64,000 nt of DNA, from NCBI GenBank assembly GCA_903772945.1, contig CAICTM010000117.1, positions 50,679 through 114,678 on the forward strand. The letters run 5' to 3'. Under the pieces are notes generated by a model. The model was not told the DNA's origin and made no database searches. It worked only from the letters and a program-made list of their open reading frames with translations. Of the stretch, positions 56,401 through 64,000 are shown in pieces (the first letter of the stretch is position 1; the number at the start of each line of letters is the position of its first letter). A program made the translations under genes and the position numbers. This DNA comes from Seminavis robusta (taxonomy: Eukaryota > Bacillariophyta > Bacillariophyceae > Naviculales > Naviculaceae).

Positions 56401-57669
56401 ATGTCTCTTTTCCCGCATTGTGTCCTCCTTCCTTCCCAGTGCAACAACATCCCCTTGTATGTTCTGGTTTGTTGTGAGGCATTGCGCTGGATGAGCAAAA
56501 ATGGGCTTACCGATGGATCTGCAGGAGCGATTGCCTCGTTTGCCAATCTACTCATGCACGTGTACGGGGACTTTAGTACAAGTGTTGAACTTGCAGAACT
56601 TGCCATTCAGATTACAAACCGCATCAAGAGAAAATTCAAGGAGCCTCGAGCCCTAAACACCGCCAATGCTTTTGTTCTTGGTTGGGTGAAACCCCTGAGG
56701 ACGTGCTTGCCATATCACGCTCGTGCTCACGAATCAGGCCTGGCGTCGGGAAACATTGAGGGTGCCAGTGTTGCGAGATTGTGGACATCCTTTTCCATGT
56801 TCTATGGCGGCATGCCCTTGGCCCAGTTGGAAACTTATTGCAGAACTGGTATTCCGCAGCAGCGCAAAATGGAACTGTTTTTTGATGCGAACCAGATTGC
56901 CATCGTGTGGCAGGTAAGTGAACGTACATTGTGTTTGGCCCTGCCTCGTTCTTGGTTCAGAACGTCCAGCTCAGCACTGTATCTTTTCGGTGACTACCAG
57001 GCAGCTCTGAATTTGATGGGAGGGTCAGATAATAATATTGTCTTGGCTGGAAAAGCAATGGACGAGAAAACGGAACCATTTTGCAACATGCCGTTTACGA
57101 TGGTGGGGGCCATGTGGAAACGGTACCTTTGCGTCTTTTTTGGCGAATGGGAGGAGGGCAGCAAGAATGCACTTGAGGCTGGTGATATGTGCGAGAAAAT
57201 GATTGCTGGGATGATGTATGGCATGGAGCCACTGATTCGTGGTATTTTGCTGTGGGTCATGTTACGAAAGAGCCACAAAACAAAAGAAGCATCAAAGTAC
57301 AAGAAGCCTGCGCATCGACTCCTCAAGCAGATGAAGGATTTGGTCAGCAAGGGGTGTGTCAACGTGGCCGGTCCAACGAGGCTAATGGAAGCTGAGCGCC
57401 TTGCCATGGCTGGAAAGAAACGCAAGACTCGTGCTGCTTTTGAAGATGCAATATCGATATGCCAGAAAGGCGAGTTTCACCAGTATGCGGGCCTGACCCA
57501 TGAGCGGTATGCAGAATTTCTGACGGAGCTTGGCGATGCGGAAGAATCCAAGCTTCACATTGCACGAGCTATTGAGTGTTACAGCAAATGGGGTGCACGA
57601 AAGAAGGTGGATCAGCTCCGTCAATCAAGGAACAGGGACAACGGAGAAGAGAGGGAAGCAGCGCGGTAG
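53462..57669 (+). CDS. STAND-type AAA ATPase with helical/TPR-like C-terminus
   Basis: Exons 53462-54640, 54735-56339, 56440-56913 and 57001-57669, all phase 0, give 1308 aa. An acidic N-terminus leads to GRIKFSKKQLYGRQTELLQL, which opens an AAA_16-type module. Walker A is AGYSGCGKSTLVEEF (about 120-134). Walker B is LILFLDDLQ, and the first intron falls right after Gln, so exon 2 continues WCDQQSF: the usual FLDDLQWAD motif. FIGAYRSNEV (sensor-like) and GNPLFTRQALEQL follow. The C-terminal about 700 residues are helical with TPR-like repeats (for example ASTYCEEILKHKPRS). An Asn/His/Gln-rich insert sits at about 280-360. Related eukaryotic proteins often carry kinase or cyclase domains; none is seen here. 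The 87-nt intron at 56914-57000 has no stop and could be retained in frame. Confidence 0.8.
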
Positions 57670-57711
57670 GGTAGCATTTTAGACGTGTTTGGCAATGATG
57701 AAGAATTTATG

Positions 57712-57981
57712 TCATTGCTTGTAGCTCAATAGAATAACCCACCCGTAGCAGCAAGCTGCTCGAAGGCAGTGCAGGTTGTCTTCTCCAGGGGTGTCGATGC
57801 GCCCCCCTGCTATTTTCACTTCATAGCCTGGAATATTGATGATGAGCATCCTCCCATCTGCAGAGAAATACCATCTGCAACCATTGACCATTGGATCAAG
57901 GAGAGCATCAGAATCCAAACCGGTACCGTACAGCATGGCACGTGCCCAAAACCACCAATGGATGCATTCGTCAAGTTTCAT
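57712..57981 (-). CDS. Small ORF of unknown function
   Basis: 89 codons from ATG 57981 with non-random composition (SADGRMLIINIPGYEVKIAG, GRIDTPGEDNLHCLRAAC). It overlaps no other gene and converges on the ATPase gene. I know no family. It could be the last exon of a longer gene or a remnant. Confidence 0.3.
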   Translation of the reverse strand: MKLDECIHWWFWARAMLYGTGLDSDALLDPMVNGCRWYFSADGRMLIINIPGYEVKIAGGRIDTPGEDNLHCLRAACCYGWVILLSYKQ

Positions 57982-58345
57982 CTTACTCTATGGGACAACA
58001 CAAGCATGCGATTCTCTTTCGGGAGTGCATAATCTGTGATTTCTCTGAGTGAGAGTGAGTATTGAGAAACCAGATTATCAGATTCGATTGAGTGATTCAA
58101 ACCTAGAGAAATATCAAAGCATGACACCAGCACAAAAGGCCACTTCCAGAAACAGGCAACACGGTTTTTGTGGGTAGAGAGCGCTCATGATTCTATCAGA
58201 AGACTCGACCAATCTTTCAAAACTATGGAGTAGCAGCGATACAAACGTACACGTAAGATAGGAGACCAATCCATGCCGGATATTGTTCTTTGCATTTCTT
58301 CTCTCCTGGCTGGCTGTGGCGTTTGATTGAAAAAAATGGAATTTA

Positions 58346-58816
58346 TCAAGAGCTGTTTTCATTGGCATTTGATTCCTTCTGGAGCTTATTCAGCAACATC
58401 TTGTTTCTCCATCTCCCAGTCTGAGCACGTACATCCCCAGCAAATACGTGGGGGTAGCACAGGTACTTGGAGAAGGTTCGACAGGATTGATCCCAGAATA
58501 CTTGTCTCTCGGCATCCTTAATGTCGGCTTCTTCCACTCCTGTGGCTTGAATGATTTCCATTCTTTGATAGTAGTTCAGTTTGAGCTTGTGAGAGCCCAC
58601 CTTTCTTCGCTTTCCCTGACGCTCCTTTTCAAAGTCATCCACTGTATGAGTGCCCGATTCTTTGTACTCCCAACTGAGGCCCACGGGAGGACCAATCGAA
58701 ACGCTTGGATTGTCACCCAAATTCATGATATATTCCCGAATACTAATCTCCCCAAAGCTTACATTTTGATTACTGTTGCTCTTGTGCTTGGTGAAGGCGC
58801 TAGTAGCTGCTGTCAT
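58346..58816 (-). CDS. VREY/LGDNP-motif protein of an uncharacterised diatom family
   Basis: 156 aa from ATG 58816; an in-frame ATG at 58921 would add a hydrophobic N-terminus (RRCLCFILTFISM). The core reads VSFGEISIREYIMNLGDNPS, then VSIGPPVGLSWEY, then HTVDDFEKERQGKRR and a helical basic stretch (KLNYYQRMEIIQATGVEEAD). The pattern V-REY-LGDNP-S-GPPxxLxW-DxYE is known to me from a large uncharacterised diatom family, with no function that I know of. The C-terminal TGRWRNKMLLNKL is basic. A MITE begins about 145 bp upstream of the chosen start. Confidence 0.68.
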   Translation of the reverse strand: MTAATSAFTKHKSNSNQNVSFGEISIREYIMNLGDNPSVSIGPPVGLSWEYKESGTHTVDDFEKERQGKRRKVGSHKLKLNYYQRMEIIQATGVEEADIKDAERQVFWDQSCRTFSKYLCYPHVFAGDVRAQTGRWRNKMLLNKLQKESNANENSS

Positions 58817-58961
58817 TGAGATAAAAGTAAGAATGAAACACAGACAACGTCGGTAGATAGTAAAGGTCGGTACCAGGTAAGGTGGAAGCGCAGGCGTCGA
58901 GGTGCCAAGGCCGCCATGCACAAAAAAAACTAATTTTTACAAAAGTTGATACGTTAATTAA

Positions 58962-59438
58962 GGAGGTACCACCCGCTTTTAGTCATGAGTTGGGATTAAC
59001 AAGTAAAATCGCGACAACAACAACAAAAAATCGCTGAATTGGACTGATCAGTTGAGTAGAATAAAGACCTCTGTTAAGGCTTTGACCAATACAAAGAGTA
59101 CTTATAATATAACAAACAAGAGTATCCCGTCGAGTTGGAGAGTCCCTGGGGCTTAGACTGTTTAGTTCAGTGTTAACTCTGAAATCGGTCGAAAATCGAC
59201 CGCTAAGTCTGCTGCTACTGAGACCTATCGACCGGAGCCCCTGCAACTGTCCAGCCAAGTCCCTCCTTCTTAACAACTATGTTTCGAAGATTTAACTGAA
59301 TGGTAGGTACTGTCAAATATGAGTACAACAAGCACAACAGCCAGTCCCAAAGAGGAAAAACGATGTTGTTATTGTCGCGATTTTCTCGAGTAAAATGCTG
59401 TGAATCCCGACTCGTGACTAAAAGCGGGTGGTACCTCC
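58962..59438. mobile_element. MITE-like DNA element with long terminal inverted repeats and TTAA target duplication
   Basis: The left end GGAGGTACCACCCGCTTTTA continues as GTCATGAGTTGGGATT and is matched in inverse at the right end (AATCCCGACTCGTGAC, then TAAAAGCGGGTGGTACCTCC) with two mismatches over the first 36 bp. Weaker inverted similarity extends inwards (AAAATCGCGACAA near 59007 versus TTGTCGCGATTTT near 59372). TTAA flanks both ends (58958-58961 and 59439-59442). At 477 bp it has no transposase ORF. TTAA duplication is typical of piggyBac-type elements (family knowledge), so this may be a non-autonomous piggyBac-like MITE. Confidence 0.82.
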
Positions 59439-59749
59439 TTAAGGAGCGAGGGGGGCCAAGCTAGAGCAGTGGTATCGGTCGTGGGTATCAGGTACCGGTA
59501 GTGCTGGGAGCGGGGAGGCCGGGAGCAGGGCAAAATGGGGGCAAGGGGAAAGCATTGAGCAAAAGGAGGAAGGAGAGGGGAAGTCGAGAGGGAGTAAGGG
59601 GGCAAGATTAGCGGAAGAGTGCAAGTGCAACCACCATTGGCATCACACAGAGAATGGTGGTAGCTCATTGTGCATCGATCCACGATCCGTGACAAGGTCG
59701 AAGGTCGTGGCGTCGTGACGAGACTATGCGAGGACCGTTTTTTTCTCTG

Positions 59750-60250
59750 CAGGATAAGGGGTAGGTACCCCCTCCTTGCCCTTTTTGACTTTGATGCATG
59801 CCATATGTACACTCACGTAAACTATGTACCAGAAAGGGGAGGGGTAGCTTTTATACGTAGACTGTGTACCGGAAAGGAGACAGGTAGCTTTTATACACAC
59901 ATCTTCATAGCATGTTCAAACATCCACTGTACAGCCTTACCCATCCACAGCCTGATGACATCATCCATTTCAATTTGCTTGTAGGTTGCACCCTCTTCAG
60001 TGAAATTTCCTGCCTGGTCAAAGTATAAAGCTCATGAATCAGCACAATCATCATAATTGACTGCACCATGCACCCAGATTCCAGCACCAACTACGGTTGC
60101 CAACAGACGCTGAGCTTAGATTTAATTCCATGGTAAGGACACATAGATTTGTAGGCTCTGCAAGATTTAGGGGAGGGTACCCTACCTTTGGTCCCAAACT
60201 TGATGCTGCTTGCGCACCATAGGAAGGGGAGGGGTACCCCTCCCATAAGG
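59750..60250. repeat. Degenerate G/C-rich repeats
   Basis: Two diverged copies of a roughly 75-bp motif (59758-59845 and 60170-60245: GGGGTAGGTACCCCCTCC... versus GGGGAGGGTACCCTACC..., each ending AAGGGGAGGGGTA). Nested in the first is a 40-bp tandem pair, GTACC(A/G)GAAAGG...GGTAGCTTTTATAC, at 59825-59857 and 59866-59897. No gene in 59443-60680. Confidence 0.5.
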
Positions 60251-60685
60251 ATTTGGCAATGCTGCTCCATGGGGGGCATAAACTATACTACTTAAAGTCT
60301 AACCTATGCCACTGGTCCTCTATGTGTTAGATGGGACTATGGGGAGGATTGGTTGCACAGGAAGGTGCACAAACGCAAGTCGAGCAATCGATCGAGTGAG
60401 CAGAGCAGCATGACAAATACATCTGGCGCTGTACGGCATAGTACGGTATGGTACAGTATCTATGGTAGCGGTGCTGACTAGTATTGTGGCTCTGCAGGCT
60501 TTTCCCGCATTTCCGGTACATAATATTCTGGACGCAACTGTTTCTGAACTAGTGGCGGGGGTTAAGAGTGGTCTGGCCGTGGCACCTACTAACTAGCTAG
60601 GTGTTTCTTGCCCCTACCTAGCTAAAACTTGAAACAATGTAGGCTGGGCATGCCTCCCTCACATTCAAAAACTTCTAATGTTCAC

Positions 60686-61122
60686 TGGGTCATTGGATCT
60701 GGTTATGGAATGAGCGGCATCCGTTGGCGAAATGCTGGCCTTGTTTGGGCCAGGGCTCCTCTTTGGTTTGTCATCACTGATCTGGTCAAGAGCTTGTCGT
60801 AGCTCTCTTCGAGAAGATCGAGAAAGACTGCAGTCGTGGACAACCAGCCATGGGGGGCCTTCTTTCAAAACACGTTGAGACAGGAATGGGATCAAGATAG
60901 GGCCGGTGAAAAGAAGAAGCTAGCTATGGAAAGCCTCCGAGGCCACCTGACAGAGTACGACGCCTCGGCCGAGTGGGATCTGATTTCTTCTCCATTGCAG
61001 TCACCTCCAGCCTCCAACTCCAAGACCAGACTACTCTCGAAGAGGAGGACGAAGCCATGGTACCGCTCACCCACCAAGATTCTCGCCGTGCAAACTCTGC
61101 AGGATGATGAAGCTCTTCTTCA
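60686..61122 (+). pseudogene. Inverted, broken 3' fragment of the P-type ATPase gene
   Basis: Matches the coding strand of 46180-46640 almost base for base: TGGTTATGGAATGAGCGGCA, then WRNAGLVWARAPLWFVITDL, LVKS. A missing T (GAGCTTGTCGTAGCTC versus GAGCTTTGTCGTAGCTC) shifts the frame and creates a stop near 60800. Later parts (WGAFFQNTLRQEWDQDRAGE, KKKLAMESLRGHL) remain readable in another frame. A further loss of bases near the AKSSRAGSD region gives EWDLISSPL. It starts and stops abruptly, has no promoter and lies in the opposite orientation to the intact gene. Confidence 0.9.
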
Positions 61123-62054
61123 AATTGAAAGCGTTACAGTTCCTCCCACGACTCAGAGTACCGACTCATTGAAAGGTACTGGTAATGAGAAATTCAAAGT
61201 TGACCTAGCCATTATTTCTTTCTGTTATCTGTTTGAGATGAGTGTTAAACCTATAGTTGCCATTTGAAAGTAGAGCATTAACAGATAATTCGGACCATAT
61301 ACCCACAAGTGAAGGTTTTTGGCAGCTTAAGGGGAAGATTTAACGCAATGACTGAATGACTTAAAGGGAATGACTGAAAGAATGGGTATACACGAATGAA
61401 ATTGGTGCAGGTTTCAAAATGAAAAATCCTCATTTCCACCGTGTTGAGAATTGGGGAGTGCTTGTTCTCCACAGGAAAGTGACAAAATCGCCAAACAAAT
61501 GTTACAGCCCCATGCAGAACAACAAGGGGAATGAGGCCGTAGCATTTGTTTTTATGTTTTTACATCTTCTGGTCAATTTATTCCACTCCCCAATTACATT
61601 ACCACACTCTTTCAATGCGTCGGTATCCGTGAATAGATTGGGTCATGCTTCATGAGTCAACACGATGGAACAGAGAACGCTGGCAAGAACACGTTCTCAA
61701 TGAAACCAAAAGAAATGGCAAACTGGAGTATTCAACAGGAGTAAAGCATCCTGCCAGCGAACCGTTTCACGTAGATCCCACGTTGACTTCCGTATGAATC
61801 AAGATCAACTACCACGATGCATTGATCTAACACGCTACAAGCTAGCTTTACTGATCGCATCAAGCAAAGCTCACAACACAAGATTATGAATTACTAAGAA
61901 GTGAACTTTGCTGTTTACCTTGCACTCGTCTTGAATAGCGCAGTTGATATCGTTGGGTGGTAGCTACCTCTACGAGATCCCTCTATTCAAGTAGTATTTC
62001 CTCACGTTAGCAGATTAACTAGTCGCAGTTACGCACTGCCACATCTCCATCAAG
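61123..62054. other. Intergenic, no gene seen
   Basis: About 0.9 kb of AT-rich sequence with scattered short ORFs and no recognisable feature. Confidence 0.45.
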
Positions 62055-62180
62055 ATGTCCGACGAAGCAACCAAACTCAAGCACGTGCTATGCAACCTAT
62101 GCGGCAAAGAAGCTTCCACTTCAGGGTATCTTGCATCCCACTTGCGTCTCGCATTGGCTGTGCACTACGCTAAAAGCTAG
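62055..62180 (+). pseudogene. Short C2H2-like zinc-finger ORF ending at the LTR boundary
   Basis: ATG 62055 to TAG 62178-62180 (41 codons). It contains LCNLCGKEASTSGYLASHL, with a CxxC pair, then a His and a further His (RLALAVHY): a single C2H2-type finger. The TAG lies immediately before the TG that opens the LTR at 62181. The ORF may be a gene truncated by the insertion, or a chance frame. Confidence is modest because it is so short. Confidence 0.4.
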
Positions 62181-62579
62181 TGTAAAGATCTTTCGAGTGT
62201 TTTTGAGTTTGAGAGAATGAAAGTTATGAGAGGATTAGAAAGCTATGAAAACTAATCAACGAGAGGGATCACAATCAAGGGATCGTAGATCTGACTCCCG
62301 CGGGAGACTGTATAGTGTGATAGAGTAGGTTGTGGTAGTATCCTACTCGTTCCACGATCCAAAAACGGAACGCGTGAAGATTCGTCTAGCATTTATCTAG
62401 TAGCGTGGAATCTCTCCACGCCAGCTAATATCTAGGGCGATGTTTCACCATCGACCTAGTATGACTAGCGGTCATGAGAACCCTGTCTCAATGACTATTC
62501 ACGAGAGACTCAGTCATGAGTCGAACTCAAACCCTATCTAGGATCGAGTCGCGAATAAGGCTAAGAGCCGTGTATTGCA
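62181..62579 (-). repeat. 3' LTR of a Ty3/gypsy retrotransposon
   Basis: 399 bp bounded by TG...CA on either strand (plus strand TGTAAAG...GTATTGCA). On the minus strand it is preceded by a purine run (CAGGGGGCG), which fits the polypurine tract, and it follows the end of the pol gene. The 5' LTR would lie beyond 64000, so the ends are inferred from one copy only. Confidence 0.6.
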
Positions 62580-62597
62580 TTCGCCCCCTGACAAGGG

Positions 62598-64000
62598 TCA
62601 CAGAAGGCACGACATCAGTCGGACAAGGAGAACATATGATTTAAAGTGCGGGGCACTCTCATGAGATTGGATGTAGACATGTGCGTCGCACGATGGCAAT
62701 CCTACAAGGGGGTCAGGCTTGTATGGGTGTATATACCTTATGTTCCAAGTCTGGTAGACTGTGCCGCCATTGGCGGTAGTATGTTGGAGCCGTACAGTGC
62801 CATTGTCATTGACTCGGTCTATAGTGTAAGGACCTTTGTACTTTGGCTGACCGTACTTGCGGTGCTGATACTGTTGAATCATCACGGTATCGTTGACATT
62901 GTATTGATGAGGGACACGCGTCACGTTCTCCCTATCGTTGTTCTGTTGGATGAGTCGTTGGCGACATTCCTTGATGTACTTCCAGTTTGCTTCGAAACGG
63001 ACGTTGTGAATCGTCACGGTTGAACACGAGCTGTGCAGGCGTTGCACGCAAGGTGTATGAATCGTGGCGTTCATTGCGAAGCGAACCGCCGTGAGGACTC
63101 CATCCCAGGATCCGTTCATGAGGTCGTCTTGGCACTTGATGTTTTGAACAGCGATCAAGTTGCGTATGGTCTGATGAGCACGCTCGACCATGGAGTTGGC
63201 TTGAGGGTTGCGCGTGGTGATGAACTTGCGACGAAGTCCATATTCATCGGAGAGTCTTCTCGACCTCTGCGCGGAACTCACGTCCTCTATCCATGATAAC
63301 CTCAGCAGGCCATGGATACCGAGTAAGCCACGTTTGTTCTAGATGATGGCTACTTCGTCTGCTGCCTTGGGCAGATCTCTGCAATCTCGAACCATCCGGT
63401 TACGGGATCAATCATTGTCAAGCAATGAAGTGTACAGGAATTCTTTTTTCTAGGATCCCCGACGTTGTAGGGACCTATCAGGTCAATACATAGTCTTTCC
63501 CAAGGGATCTCCTCGCAAGTCTTTGGAGGCATCAATCCCAGCTTACGCGTCTTGGGTTTGTTCATCTGTCAGCTTTGGCAACGCTGACATACGGCCTGCA
63601 CAGTCTTGGCAGTCCTTTCCAGGTGTAGTTTGGCTGATGGTTAGTTCTTGCGAGTCTCGCCAGGATGCATCAGCACACCATGGTACCATTCGACTAGCTT
63701 TTCTGCATAGTCTTAGGTACGACGATCTTATCGTCCTTAACTACTAAGTCGTAAGACTTATCCCCTCTGGGGAAGATTGCTTCTTGTAGTCGTTTGGCTT
63801 GTCCCTAAGGAGTTTCTTGATATCGTTGTCGTCTTTCTGACGATGTTCGATCTCGGGGAACGAGAGAGGGAACTCGCTAGAGGAAGTCCTCTTCGTCTGC
63901 AGCCATGACTCAGCGATCTCGCTGGCGTCCATTTTTTCTGAAGAACCGTCGTTGTTGGAGATTGTAAGTCTCGACAACGCATCAGCGCGATGTTCTGTTC
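62598..64000 (-). mobile_element. Ty3/gypsy pol, RNase H end and integrase, disrupted
   Basis: From right to left on the minus strand: the RNase H C-terminal signature ADALSRL (63960-63985); a linker; integrase zinc-binding residues (HPGETR and CQRCQS, with stops between); and the integrase core, first Asp in CIDLIGPYNVGD and LTMIDPVTGWFEI, second Asp in VIMDRGREF, Glu in NPQANSMVERAHQT. The C-terminal GPY/F module reads PKYKGPYTIDRVNDNGTVRL. Several frame changes and stops (for example near 63250 and 63565) show the copy is inactive unless these are assembly errors. The element runs out of the window at 64000. Confidence 0.82.

Noticed and set aside
58983-59276. 97-aa minus-strand ORF inside the MITE
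   Set aside because: It lies inside the inverted-repeat element, has no transposase motif, and its composition looks random.

Overview
The window looks like nuclear DNA of a marine diatom, probably a raphid pennate. The genes have short GT-AG introns (about 55-160 nt). Several products belong to families I know from diatom genomes: a receptor-type nucleotide cyclase N-terminus, a VREY/LGDNP protein, an RGLE-motif protein, a four-TM protein and a protein with an N-terminal LDLRGG motif. I cannot name the species. Two short runs of N mark assembly gaps at 4781-4801 and 30422-30440.

Layout. 1-598 (-) is the 5' end of a membrane cyclase-like receptor. LRR receptor-like gene A is at 1650-4534 (-). 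A large disordered coiled-coil protein (6299-12386, +) converges on a twin-CX9C mitochondrial protein (12773-13422, -). A frameshifted four-TM gene (14331-15027, +) precedes LRR gene B (15955-18283, -), which diverges from a lipidated SEC14/CRAL-TRIO protein (19227-20492, +). A long nuclear zf-C3H1/LRR protein (21050-25958, -) diverges from a GT90/CAP10 glycosyltransferase (26688-28275, +). Next come a single-pass membrane protein (28943-29938, -), LRR gene C (30788-33115, +), a decayed PB1 gene, an RGLE-motif protein (34929-35783, -), a BTB/SPRY gene (37047-38357, +), a LINE remnant and a frameshifted second BTB/SPRY copy (39554-40910). An F-box-like gene (41230-42441, -) diverges from LRR gene D (43102-45741, +). 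The right part holds a plasma-membrane P-type ATPase (46077-49214, -), GET3 (50091-51359, -), a secretory-pathway membrane protein (51723-52913, +), a STAND-type AAA/TPR ATPase (53462-57669, +) and a VREY-family protein (58346-58816, -). The last 5 kb are mobile-element rich: a TTAA-flanked MITE, an inverted fragment of the P-type ATPase gene, and the 3' part of a Ty3/gypsy element whose LTR abuts a truncated zinc-finger ORF.

The most notable biology is the dispersed family of four LRR receptor-like genes. Each has a disordered cytoplasmic N-terminus with a short PGAY-like motif, one TM segment, an extracellular LRR solenoid and a Cys-rich C-terminal cap. All four share the same five-exon structure, with internal exons of exactly 171, 98 and 67 nt. 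Genes A and B also share a repeat block of about 400 bp upstream, carrying palindromic units and a 7-bp microsatellite. None has a kinase domain, so any signalling would need a partner that reads the cytoplasmic motif (inference).
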